Below are positions 16,601-25,077 of a DNA stretch of 29,150 bases, piece after piece (within the stretch, counting starts at the first letter, position 1; every line of letters begins with the position of its first letter). A model generated the notes under the pieces. That model did not search any database and was not told the origin of the DNA. It saw only the letters and a program-made list of their open reading frames with translations. Position numbers and translations under genes: made by a program. Source of the DNA: CAYSCZ01 sp964429655. Its GTDB lineage: Bacteria; Bacteroidota; Bacteroidia; Cytophagales; Cyclobacteriaceae. Location of the stretch: contig CAYSCZ010000042.1 of NCBI GenBank assembly GCA_964429655.1, forward strand, positions 1 through 29,150. The letters run 5' to 3'.

Positions 16601-19570
16601 ATGACTGAAGAAAAAACAATGAGGCTTAGTCAGGTAGCCCGTAAGTTAAACGTTGGGAGAACGACCATCATTGAATTCCTTAGCAATAAAGGATACAAAG
16701 TGGATCGTAATCCAAATTCCAAAATAGATGCAGAGCAGTATGATGCTTTAGCTAAGGAATTTGCTGAGTCTGCTCTGGAAAAAGAAGAGGCCTCTGGATT
16801 AACTATCGGTACAAAAGCACCTGAGGATCTTGTAATAAAAGAGCAAAAAGACAAAAGGGAAGAGGAGGAGGAAATTAAAATAAAGGATCTTTCTTCAGGG
16901 TCTAAGCCCGTAGAAACTAGTGAAGCTTCAAATAAAGTTGAGACAGATTCCCCAAAGCTGGCAGGTATTAAGATAGTAGGAAAGATTGATCTTGATCGAG
17001 AGAAAAAGAAAATAGAAGAAACTAAGAAAAAAGAAGAACACACGATAAGGGAAGGGTCTAAGATAAAAGAAAAGCAAGCTGAGGAAAAATCAGTTGAACC
17101 TGATACAAAACCTGAGGATGTCATTGAAGAATTGAAAGATGACAAAAAACCTCAAGATGTTGAAGTAACTAAAAAAGAAAAAGAATCTGAGAAAGAAATC
17201 AAAGATCATAAGGTAGCGCAACAATTAGATAAAACAAAGGAAGTAAAAGCAAAGGAAACAGCATCTTCAGAACAATCAAAAATATCAGAGGAAACACATC
17301 AAAAACCTGAACCGAAAAAAGTACAAAAGCAAGAAAAATCTGAATTTCAGTCTGGTGATGTAATTGAAGCAAAAGCCGATTCTCTCAAAGGATTAACTGT
17401 ACTAGGTAAAATTAATCTTCAAACCAAGAAAAAGCCTGAGAAAGATAAAGGTAAAGAACAAAGGGAAGCTAAAAAAGAAAGTTCAAAAGCATCTGGAAAC
17501 CAAAAACAACCTTTACCGGTAGCCTCTTCCGACCAAAAGAAAGAACGAAAAAAGCGTCCAAGAAAAAGAATTACTTCTCAACAAAGCAATGCAAAAGGCG
17601 GTCAAACGACAAGGCCACCTAAGAGGGATGCTAAAAGAACTGAAAAGCCAAAAGAAGAACTCTCAGATAAGGAGATTCAAAACAAGATTAAGAATACCCT
17701 CGCTAAACTTAGTTCAGGTAGTAAATCATCCTCAAACAGGTCAAAATATAGAAAAGAGAAAAGGTCCCAGATCGCGGAAGCACATGAGGAGGAGGTGAAT
17801 CAGCAAAAAAAAGATGCCAGGATATTAAAAGTAACAGAGTTTATATCAGCTAACGACCTGGCTAGCCTGATGAATGCTTCAGTCAATGAGGTTATATCAA
17901 CCTGTATGAACTTGGGAATGTTCATTTCTATAAATCAACGGCTAGATGCAGAATCAATTACCATCATAGCTGATGAATTTGGTTATAACGTTGATTTCAC
18001 CAATACTGAAGAGGAGATTGATGTAGAGGAAGTGCAGGAAAAGGAAGAAAACCTCCAGGAAAGAGCGCCGATTGTTACCATCATGGGCCACGTAGACCAT
18101 GGTAAAACGTCCTTACTTGATTATATCAGGAAAGCAAAAGTAGCAGCCTCAGAAGCTGGAGGTATTACCCAACATATCGGTGCCTATGATGTTGTGGCCG
18201 ATGACGGTAGAAGGGTAGCATTCCTTGATACACCCGGACACGAAGCCTTTACTGCCATGAGGGCCAGGGGAGCTAAAATTACCGATGTTGTCGTGGTAGT
18301 TGTAGCAGCAGATGACTCCGTGATGCCTCAAACCAAGGAGGCAATAAACCACTCTCAAGTAGCAGGTGTCCCTATTGTAATTGCCATTAATAAAGTCGAT
18401 AAGCCAAACGCTAATCCCGATAAAATCAAAGAAGAATTATCAGGAATCAATATCCTTGTTGAAGATTGGGGTGGTAAATTTCAGTGTCAGGAGGTGTCAG
18501 CCAAAACAGGTCTTGGCGTAGATGAACTCCTGGAAAAAGTACTTCTTGAGGCAGAGTTGTTAGAATTAAAAGCAAATTCGAAGAAAAATGCCGTAGGTAC
18601 TGTGATTGAAGCCTCACTTGATAAAGGGCGGGGTTACGTTGCCACCATAATGGTACAGGAGGGTACCCTAAAAGTTGGCGACGTCATACTGGCAGGGTCT
18701 CATTTTGGAAAAGTGAAGGCCATGTTTGATCATAGAGGCAAAAAAATAAAACATGCGGGGCCTTCGACACCGGTATTAATGCTGGGACTGGACGGTGCAC
18801 CTCAAGCCGGTGATAAGTTTAACGTGATGGACACGGACAGGGAGGCAAGGGAAATAGCTAACAAAAGAGAGCAAATCCTACGAGAACAATCCATACGTAC
18901 CAAAAAACACATAACACTTGATGAGATTGGAAGAAGATTGGCAATTGGAACTTTTAAAGAGCTGAATGTTATTGTCAGAGGTGATGTGGATGGTTCTGTG
19001 GAGGCGCTTTCAGATTCATTGCTAAAATTATCCACCGATGAAATTGTCATAAACATCATCCATAAAGGTGTGGGTCAGATTTCTGAATCTGATGTGCTTT
19101 TAGCAACTGCTTCTGATGCAATTATTGTAGGTTTTCAGGTTCGTCCCTCTTCAAGTGCACGAAAAATCGCAGAAAATGAGGAAATTGAAATCAGGCTTTA
19201 CTCAGTCATTTATGATGCGATAAACGAAATAAAAGACGCAATGGAGGGTATGTTAGAACCAACAGAGGAGGAAGTGATTACCGGAAATATAGAAGTGAGG
19301 GAAGTATTTAAAATATCAAAAGTCGGAACTGTTGCCGGTTGTTATGTAACAGATGGTGTGGTGAAAAGGCAAAACAAAATCAGGCTTATCAGAGATGGTA
19401 TTGTAACCTATACCGGTGAAATCAACGCCTTAAAAAGGTTTAAGGATGATGTTAATGAAGTGAAAGCTGGCTATGAATGTGGTTTAAGTATTAAAAATTA
19501 TAATGATATAAAAGTCGGCGATATCATCGAAGGTTTTACAACAAAAGAGGTGAAACGTACACTTCAGTAA
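16601..19570 (+). CDS. infB: Translation initiation factor IF-2
   Basis: A 989-residue GTPase. An IF2_N-type module opens the protein (MRLSQVARKLNVGRTTIIEFL); a long Lys/Glu-rich low-complexity linker covers about 75-400; a second IF2_N-like module (ILKVTEFISANDLASLM) precedes the G domain. GTPase motifs are G1 GHVDHGKT at 496-503, G3 DTPGHEAF and G4 NKVDK. Domains II, III and the fMet-tRNA-binding C-terminal domain are complete. The linker contains two related blocks, KLAGIKIVGKIDL (119-131) and LKGLTVLGKINL (262-273). It delivers initiator tRNA to the 30S subunit. It is the third gene of the rimP operon and is followed two bases later by a small membrane ORF. Confidence 0.96.
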   Translation: MTEEKTMRLSQVARKLNVGRTTIIEFLSNKGYKVDRNPNSKIDAEQYDALAKEFAESALEKEEASGLTIGTKAPEDLVIKEQKDKREEEEEIKIKDLSSGSKPVETSEASNKVETDSPKLAGIKIVGKIDLDREKKKIEETKKKEEHTIREGSKIKEKQAEEKSVEPDTKPEDVIEELKDDKKPQDVEVTKKEKESEKEIKDHKVAQQLDKTKEVKAKETASSEQSKISEETHQKPEPKKVQKQEKSEFQSGDVIEAKADSLKGLTVLGKINLQTKKKPEKDKGKEQREAKKESSKASGNQKQPLPVASSDQKKERKKRPRKRITSQQSNAKGGQTTRPPKRDAKRTEKPKEELSDKEIQNKIKNTLAKLSSGSKSSSNRSKYRKEKRSQIAEAHEEEVNQQKKDARILKVTEFISANDLASLMNASVNEVISTCMNLGMFISINQRLDAESITIIADEFGYNVDFTNTEEEIDVEEVQEKEENLQERAPIVTIMGHVDHGKTSLLDYIRKAKVAASEAGGITQHIGAYDVVADDGRRVAFLDTPGHEAFTAMRARGAKITDVVVVVVAADDSVMPQTKEAINHSQVAGVPIVIAINKVDKPNANPDKIKEELSGINILVEDWGGKFQCQEVSAKTGLGVDELLEKVLLEAELLELKANSKKNAVGTVIEASLDKGRGYVATIMVQEGTLKVGDVILAGSHFGKVKAMFDHRGKKIKHAGPSTPVLMLGLDGAPQAGDKFNVMDTDREAREIANKREQILREQSIRTKKHITLDEIGRRLAIGTFKELNVIVRGDVDGSVEALSDSLLKLSTDEIVINIIHKGVGQISESDVLLATASDAIIVGFQVRPSSSARKIAENEEIEIRLYSVIYDAINEIKDAMEGMLEPTEEEVITGNIEVREVFKISKVGTVAGCYVTDGVVKRQNKIRLIRDGIVTYTGEINALKRFKDDVNEVKAGYECGLSIKNYNDIKVGDIIEGFTTKEVKRTLQ

Positions 19571-19572
19571 TA

Positions 19573-19743
19573 TTGATTTTATTTAACCTGGCAATATTTA
19601 TCAATCTTGCTATAATTATTTCAGGGTTTTATAAGCCATGGACCGTGATTTGGTGGATGGCTTATAAAACCCGCTTAAAAGTTATAATAGTGTATGGTTC
19701 TTTGTTCACCATTTTATTAATCATAAATTTTATTTCTTTATAG
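19573..19743 (+). CDS. Small two-helix membrane protein (56 aa, TTG start)
   Basis: After the infB stop an open frame runs from TTG at 19573 to TAG at 19741-19743. It has a hydrophobic N-terminal helix (about 1-19), a central aromatic/basic segment GFYKPWTVIWWMAYKTRLKV (18-37), then YG and a second hydrophobic helix (about 38-56). The KPW-V-WW-R-KV-YG spacing resembles small hypothetical membrane proteins that I recall from other Bacteroidota; this is memory, not a search. There is no ATG, so the TTG is inferred; it lies two bases after infB, which suits translational coupling. The end overlaps the convergent GNAT gene by 14 bases. A perfect 16-bp inverted repeat lies inside it, so the alternative is a non-coding hairpin region. 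No function is known to me. Confidence 0.6.
   Translation: MILFNLAIFINLAIIISGFYKPWTVIWWMAYKTRLKVIIVYGSLFTILLIINFISL
19624..19672. repeat. Perfect 16-bp inverted repeat with 17-base loop downstream of infB
   Basis: GGGTTTTATAAGCCAT (19624-19639) and ATGGCTTATAAAACCC (19657-19672) are exact reverse complements. No T run follows on either strand, so it is not a standard intrinsic terminator. It falls within the small membrane ORF, encoding GFYKP on one arm and MAYKT on the other. Confidence 0.9.
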
Positions 19744-20896
19744 GCATCCTTTTAAATTCCTTTTCCCTGTCAAATAAATACCGATAAGTATGATGGGTCT
19801 TCCCTATATCCCCCCCAATTTGCCTGGCAACTAATACCATTTTTCTATTAAAATCCCCTATCCAGTTCATTTCCAGGTCTTTATATCTTTGGTAGGTACC
19901 CTGAACCACATTAGCCATGGCAATCACTATTCCTCCGTCCAATCCTTTGCCTTGATATTCCGGAACAACTCCAAAAACTAAGCCCAGCATCTTTTTATTT
20001 GATCTGATTGTACGGTGCCAAATAAATTTAAGCTTGCCAGCTACATTCAATTTTCCATTGACATGTTTAAAAAGTTGGTTTACCTCAGGAAGATTAATGT
20101 AAAATGCTGCCGGTTCATCTTTGTAATATGCGAACATAATGATCCTTTCATCGATGATGGGCTTTATTGAGTTTATGATTGCTTTGGCCTGAGCTTCAGA
20201 CATCTCAGCTACACCTTCATGACTTGCCCAGGCTTTATTATAAATCACCCTGAAATCCTTTGTAAACTTGTCAAGCGCACTAAGTTTAAACTGTTTATAA
20301 TGAAAATTCGGATCCTTAGCAGTCAGCTCAGCTTTTTGATAAATGCGGGGATGGAAAGGGTGAATAATTTTACGAACGAAAGTAAATTGCTTAAAATAAA
20401 CCTGCCAGCCATAATTCTCAAAAAGCATTTGATAATAAGGGTAATGATAATTGCATCTATAATTGGGCTGCATGTGAAATCCATCCACCAGTAAACCCCA
20501 CCAGGCATCCCTTTCTCCAAAATTTATCGGCCCATCCATAGCATCCATGCCTTTTTCGCTTAACCACGCTTTACATTTGTCAAATAGTATATTCGCAGCT
20601 TCCTGATTGTTGACGCATTCAAAAAATCCTACACCCCCAGTTGGTTGGTCGTTATCTTTAAAAACCGTTTTTTCATTAACAAAAGCTGCTATCCTTCCAA
20701 TAACATTACCCCGGTACTCCAGTAACCAACGTTCACATGAGCCATTTTTAAACGTCTTATTCTTAAGTGGATCAAATACTGCTTCTATATCTTTATCAAG
20801 TGGCCTGATCCAGTTTTTTTCATTTTTATAAAGCCTTACTGGAAATTGAATGAATTTTCTGGAGGTACGCTTATCATTTACATCTATTAACTTCAT
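19730..20896 (-). CDS. Large GNAT-fold acetyltransferase-like protein
   Basis: About 388 residues, starting at the ATG at 20896; a TTG two codons upstream is possible. The C-terminal half contains FGVVPEYQGKGLDGGIV, the acetyl-CoA-binding motif A of GNAT enzymes (Q-x-x-G-x pattern). The N-terminal part has a conserved-looking DGPINFGERDAWWGLLVDGF segment. This two-part architecture occurs in hypothetical proteins of Bacteroidota and Proteobacteria; the substrate is unknown. It is cytoplasmic, with no signal peptide or membrane helix. It is divergent from the SnoaL-like gene (56-base gap) and convergent with the small ORF after infB, whose end overlaps it. Confidence 0.75.
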   Translation of the reverse strand: MKLIDVNDKRTSRKFIQFPVRLYKNEKNWIRPLDKDIEAVFDPLKNKTFKNGSCERWLLEYRGNVIGRIAAFVNEKTVFKDNDQPTGGVGFFECVNNQEAANILFDKCKAWLSEKGMDAMDGPINFGERDAWWGLLVDGFHMQPNYRCNYHYPYYQMLFENYGWQVYFKQFTFVRKIIHPFHPRIYQKAELTAKDPNFHYKQFKLSALDKFTKDFRVIYNKAWASHEGVAEMSEAQAKAIINSIKPIIDERIIMFAYYKDEPAAFYINLPEVNQLFKHVNGKLNVAGKLKFIWHRTIRSNKKMLGLVFGVVPEYQGKGLDGGIVIAMANVVQGTYQRYKDLEMNWIGDFNRKMVLVARQIGGDIGKTHHTYRYLFDREKEFKRMPIKK

Positions 20897-20952
20897 GATC
20901 AAATATGGAAAATATTATTCCAAATCGTATATTTAAGTAAAAGCTCATAATT

Positions 20953-21381
20953 ATGGAAAATCTTGCAAACAATGATTTAAGGGTAATGAATGAAAAAATT
21001 GTGCGGCGGTTTTGGCATGAGACCTGGAATGAAGGAAATTTAGACATCATTGATGAAATGGTAAAGCATGAATTTATTCTTTATGCTGCCGGTGAAGTTG
21101 TACGTTCCAAAAACGCTTTTCATAACTGGTTGAAGGAATATAGAAATGGAATAAGTGATATTCATTTAGAAGTCATTGAATTATTCAGCACTAATTACCG
21201 TGTTATAACCAGATGGCGCTTAAGGGGAAAGCATACCGGTAGGTTCCTGGGCTTTGAAGCAACCGGCAAGGATCTGGATTTCACCGGGATCAATTACTTC
21301 ATAATGGACCAGGGAAAGATTGTAAGCGGCTACACTGAACGGGATGCTTTTTCAATATTAAAACAAATGGGTATTATTTAG
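20953..21381 (+). CDS. SnoaL-like / ester cyclase family protein (NTF2 fold)
   Basis: A 142-residue protein with the NTF2-like pattern of SnoaL and ester-cyclase proteins: an N-terminal helix pair (RRFWHETWNEGNLDIIDEMV), a strand with F-I-L-Y, the WLKEYRNGISDIHLEV helix-strand and the RWRLRGKHTGRFLGFEATGK-DLDFTGI sheet that lines a small-molecule pocket. Family members include aldol cyclases of polyketide pathways and many proteins of unknown role. No biosynthetic genes lie nearby, so no reaction is assigned. Its stop overlaps the end of the convergent glycogen synthase by 8 bases. Confidence 0.8.
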   Translation: MENLANNDLRVMNEKIVRRFWHETWNEGNLDIIDEMVKHEFILYAAGEVVRSKNAFHNWLKEYRNGISDIHLEVIELFSTNYRVITRWRLRGKHTGRFLGFEATGKDLDFTGINYFIMDQGKIVSGYTERDAFSILKQMGII

Positions 21382-23224
21382 GTTTTTGCTCTAATCCCAT
21401 CCGATAAGCTGTATCATAATATTTTGTCAGATTTTCCCAGTCGAAAGCGGGGGATGAGGCTTCAGTGCGGTTTCTTAATTCTATTCTTTCCCTTCTTCTC
21501 AGCCTAATGAACTGATGCATTTTTCGCGCTAGTTGATTTGCCGATTCTTCAAATGATTTTTGCATCCTCCTGATCACATAAATACCTTTTCTATCCCGGT
21601 CTTTTACATTTTTCATTACATAATCACCAAATCCTGCAAGATCACTTGTAATCGTAGGAACCCCACTCGCTATACATTCCAAAGGCGTATAACCCCAAGG
21701 CTCATAATAACTTGGGAAAACACCAAGATGGCAACCCCTGACAAATTGAGAATATTCAATGCCAAATAAGGGATTGGTATAATTTATAAAATCAGGATGA
21801 TAAACAACTTTCACCCGGTCACTTTCATTATTTACCAGGTTTTTGCCTCTTAAGAAATTTAATATCGGGTCATTACGATCATCATGTAAATTATGTGTGA
21901 TGATTGATGGCAGCTCATCTGACTTCCAATTCTGTAGCATTCTCCTGAAGCGGAGCTTCCAGTAATCATCCACAAAATTATTGAGGTTTGGAAGCTTAGG
22001 ATCAGGATTGGAAGCAGATTGAAAGAATAATCCCTCTCCAACTTGCTGTTTGATGGCTTCAATTGTTTGATGAAGCTCCTCCATTTTAGCCCGTGACTCC
22101 AATACCTGGGGATTAATTACATGATAAGGCTTTCTGGTAATGAAAAACATTACCACTGTGATGTCAGACTTTTCGTCCCTTAACCTCTGATTCAATCTTG
22201 CCAGGGCCTCCAATGTTAAATCATAACCTTTGTTTAAATATTCATAGCGGCCTGAGGTAAAAAAATACAAAGTCTTATCCAGACTAAAAGTATAGCTCTG
22301 GAAGAAATGGGCCATCGTAAATTGATGGATCTTGAGCTTATACTCCTGGTGGAGGTTTTGAAACTCGTGTAAGACTTCAAACCTTTGATTATTTATTCCA
22401 TTAGGTAGTACCACATCCGGGGTTCGACCAATAAGATGTTTACATTCTTTGGCAGTAACCTCGCTAACTGTGGTGAATATATCACAGGAGTGGGCAGCAG
22501 CCCGTTCAATGCCCACGTTTGCCTGAATATTAAAATGATTGGCTTCCTTTACCCAATCCAGGAAAGGCAGATGATCATAAAACTGAGGATCATTCATGGC
22601 CAGATACCGGCCTAGTAAGGTTGCATGGGTAGTAAATACAGTGGTTACATTTAGTTTATCCCTTTTAATATCAGCTACTCCTGAACCCGCCATCCACTCA
22701 TGAAAATGGGCCACAACATTTTTAGTGGTTATGGACTGATCAGTAAGTATGGATAAATAAATCCTCACTAATTCACCAAAAGCAACAACATTATTAACCA
22801 GTTGATCATCTCCCGGGGTGGATATGCCATGTTTTTCCCATAACCGGTATTTTATGTCTGCCAGTTGGCTCCAAATACTGCCCTGGTTAAGTAAGATGGC
22901 CCTTGGTCGGCCTGTTACTAACCAATGGCCATAATGAACTTCATAACCCAGCTCCCTCATTTTTAGAACCGCCTGGAAAAACGGATCTGACGATTGCTCT
23001 ATGGGATCAAACTCTGAGATGGCATTATGATAAAAGTATGGACCAATCAAACAATAGTTATTGCCCCACTTTTTTGTCATGGTAGGCGCTTTGGATCGTA
23101 GCACGGTATAGATACCACCTACCTGATTAACAACCTCCCAGGCTGCTTCCAGAAGTAAAGTTCTTGATATTTCTTTTTTTGTTAATCGCTTTATCGAACC
23201 GGATGGGGATGAATCGTCAGGCAT
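21374..23224 (-). CDS. Glycogen synthase, GT3 (eukaryotic-type) family
   Basis: A 616-residue retaining glycosyltransferase resembling animal/fungal glycogen synthases and not bacterial GlgA (GT5). The N-terminus has LLLEAAWEVVNQVGGIYTVLRSKA, where GT5 has a KTGGL loop. Other marks are the HFHEWMAG and TTHATLLGRYLA segments, and the C-terminal E-x7-E motif with Glu508 and Glu516 in YEPWGYTPLECIASGVP. It should transfer glucose from a nucleotide sugar (UDP-glucose in eukaryotic relatives) to growing glycogen. The C-terminal phosphoregulatory tail of animal enzymes is absent. It is a single gene with no glgB, glgC or glgP nearby. Its product shares the UDP-glucose pool with the window's ugd and galE products. 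Confidence 0.9.
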   Translation of the reverse strand: MPDDSSPSGSIKRLTKKEISRTLLLEAAWEVVNQVGGIYTVLRSKAPTMTKKWGNNYCLIGPYFYHNAISEFDPIEQSSDPFFQAVLKMRELGYEVHYGHWLVTGRPRAILLNQGSIWSQLADIKYRLWEKHGISTPGDDQLVNNVVAFGELVRIYLSILTDQSITTKNVVAHFHEWMAGSGVADIKRDKLNVTTVFTTHATLLGRYLAMNDPQFYDHLPFLDWVKEANHFNIQANVGIERAAAHSCDIFTTVSEVTAKECKHLIGRTPDVVLPNGINNQRFEVLHEFQNLHQEYKLKIHQFTMAHFFQSYTFSLDKTLYFFTSGRYEYLNKGYDLTLEALARLNQRLRDEKSDITVVMFFITRKPYHVINPQVLESRAKMEELHQTIEAIKQQVGEGLFFQSASNPDPKLPNLNNFVDDYWKLRFRRMLQNWKSDELPSIITHNLHDDRNDPILNFLRGKNLVNNESDRVKVVYHPDFINYTNPLFGIEYSQFVRGCHLGVFPSYYEPWGYTPLECIASGVPTITSDLAGFGDYVMKNVKDRDRKGIYVIRRMQKSFEESANQLARKMHQFIRLRRRERIELRNRTEASSPAFDWENLTKYYDTAYRMGLEQKPK

Positions 23225-23385
23225 GTTTGTTTATTGTTTTATTTAGTTAATATAATCACTTTTCGTTTGTATATAATCTATTCTTCAAGTTTTACTTGAG
23301 GTTTCTTTATTTAGAAGAATTCAATATTTGAATAATATTATGAATTATGTATTTAACTTTATTTAAATAAAAATATGGTTTTAAT

Positions 23386-24174
23386 ATGCATCCAAAATTA
23401 TTCGAGCTGGGTGATGTTTCTATTTATACTTATGGATTTTTAATCGCATTCGGTGCTTTTTCAGGATATCTCTACCTGTCACACACCGCCAATAAGGAAT
23501 TGGGTGTAAAAAAAGATACTATCCAAAGTTTGGCTATTCTCACCATCGCCATGGCTTTCTTTGGAGGGAAATTATTTTTTTATCTTGAAGAACCCTCTTT
23601 CTATTTCAACCCGCCTTCAAATATGCTTCATAAGTTCAGGACAGGATTTGTATTTTATGGATCGTTGTTGTTTGCCGTTCCATCAGTAATATGGTTTTTC
23701 AGAAAAAATAAATTGCCTGTTCTTAGCATGCTTGACCTAATTGCAATAACCACAGTAATTGTCCATGCTTTTGGTAGGATGGGTTGCTTCTTTGCTGGCT
23801 GTTGTTATGGCATTCCCTCTGAGGGGCCTTTCAGCATTACTTTTGCAAATGAGCTATCTAAAGCACCGCTCCATACTTCCTTACATCCGACGCAGCTATA
23901 TAGCGTTACTTTGTTGCTACTTATTTTGATGGTTCTGTTAATGTTTAAAAGACACAAAAGGTTTGAAGGACAATTATTCTTCCTATACCTCATCATGTAT
24001 TCAATGGGACGAGGAATAATAGAAATATTTAGAGGTGACCTGAGGAGAGGTTTTATTGTGGATGAATGGCTTTCCCATTCCCAATTCATAGCAATTATAA
24101 TTATTGGTATATCCGTATATTTCTACATCAGAATTTATAAAAAAAGCTCGCTCAAACCAATCAGTAAACGCTAA
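23386..24174 (+). CDS. lgt: Prolipoprotein diacylglyceryl transferase
   Basis: A 262-residue inner-membrane protein with about seven hydrophobic helices. The Lgt signature HAFGRMGCFFAGCCYG begins at His127, with the essential Arg131; HPTQLYS and the GRGIIEIFRGDLRRG segment complete the active site. It moves diacylglycerol from phosphatidylglycerol to the lipobox cysteine of prolipoproteins, the first step in lipoprotein maturation. The MlrC-like protein in this window is a plausible client. Divergent from the glycogen synthase across a 161-base AT-rich gap that shows only a small TCAAGT/ACTTGA hairpin. Its stop is four bases from the end of the convergent lipid kinase. Confidence 0.94.
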   Translation: MHPKLFELGDVSIYTYGFLIAFGAFSGYLYLSHTANKELGVKKDTIQSLAILTIAMAFFGGKLFFYLEEPSFYFNPPSNMLHKFRTGFVFYGSLLFAVPSVIWFFRKNKLPVLSMLDLIAITTVIVHAFGRMGCFFAGCCYGIPSEGPFSITFANELSKAPLHTSLHPTQLYSVTLLLLILMVLLMFKRHKRFEGQLFFLYLIMYSMGRGIIEIFRGDLRRGFIVDEWLSHSQFIAIIIIGISVYFYIRIYKKSSLKPISKR

Positions 24175-24178
24175 ATGA

Positions 24179-25066
24179 TTATCCTTTAGCTTGGACCCTA
24201 ACCTTTAGCTTGCGAGGAATAATTCCGATATCGAAGGGAGGTTCTCCCAGGAGCTCGCCATCGATGTGGGCTACTAAGCCCGATTCATTGTTATTGACAA
24301 TTATGCGCTCGGTAGAATAGAAGTTTACAGTTTTTAGGTAGTTATGAGATCCATTTTTTAGTCTGTATAAATTAAGGAACCTTCGTTTGGGGCTTAGTTT
24401 CCCAATCTCGCATACTGCTAACTTACCATCCTCAAGTTTTGCGTGTGGTGTTAACCTGAAGCCACCCCCAAAGGTTGTCCCGTTAGCAATGGTTAGCAGT
24501 ATCAGTTTTCTATTAACTTCAGTATTGTCTATCCGGTAACTGAAACTTTTCTCTCTGTAACTGGACAATATCTTGATCACATGATAGTAATAGGCGGCAT
24601 GGCCACTCAGGATGGTACGGTTATTTAGCATCTCCCACACAATCTGGCCATCAAACCCAATCCCAACACCATTAATAAATTTGTACTCATTACAAATACC
24701 GACATCAATCTTCATTGTCACACCATTGATTATGGTTTCAAATTTTTCTTTTAATGAAGCTCCCGTTTTAATATTTTTCTGGAAATCATTTCCAGTACCC
24801 GCAGGAATGATTGAAATGATCGTATGATCAAGGTTGGACGAGTTAATCACCTCATTCAGCGTACCATCACCACCGATAACGATGGTCTCATGTATACCTC
24901 TGGAAAATGATTTTATTTTTTCGTTTTTCCTGAGGCCACCAAACGTCTTTATCACTTCGAAAGATAAGCCTTTATCTGTGAGGTAGCTGAATAGTTTACC
25001 GGCTATTCGGCTTGAGCGACCATTACCGGCCTTAGGATTGAGAACCACCAGATAATCAGGCTCCAT
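24179..25066 (-). CDS. Diacylglycerol kinase-type lipid kinase (DagK/YegS family)
   Basis: A 295-residue protein with the DAGK catalytic signature: VVLNPKAGNG near the start, GGDGT at 65-69 within IVIGGDGTLNEV, and IPAGTGNDF for nucleotide binding. The C-terminal sheet domain carries VAHIDGEL. It should phosphorylate diacylglycerol or a related lipid using ATP at the inner face of the membrane; the exact lipid is unknown. It starts 11 bases after the DPP4 stop on the same strand, so the two are probably co-transcribed. Confidence 0.9.
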   Translation of the reverse strand: MEPDYLVVLNPKAGNGRSSRIAGKLFSYLTDKGLSFEVIKTFGGLRKNEKIKSFSRGIHETIVIGGDGTLNEVINSSNLDHTIISIIPAGTGNDFQKNIKTGASLKEKFETIINGVTMKIDVGICNEYKFINGVGIGFDGQIVWEMLNNRTILSGHAAYYYHVIKILSSYREKSFSYRIDNTEVNRKLILLTIANGTTFGGGFRLTPHAKLEDGKLAVCEIGKLSPKRRFLNLYRLKNGSHNYLKTVNFYSTERIIVNNNESGLVAHIDGELLGEPPFDIGIIPRKLKVRVQAKG

Positions 25067-25077
25067 GTCATAATAAT

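Noticed and set aside
16630..17145. 171-residue Ser-rich open frame antisense to infB
   Set aside because: It is the mirror of the Lys/Glu-rich linker codons; serine-rich antisense frames are expected there.
23284..23303. TCAAGT-TTT-ACTTGA hairpin between the glycogen synthase gene and lgt
   Set aside because: Six base pairs in an AT-rich gap with no clear promoter context is too weak to call an operator or terminator.
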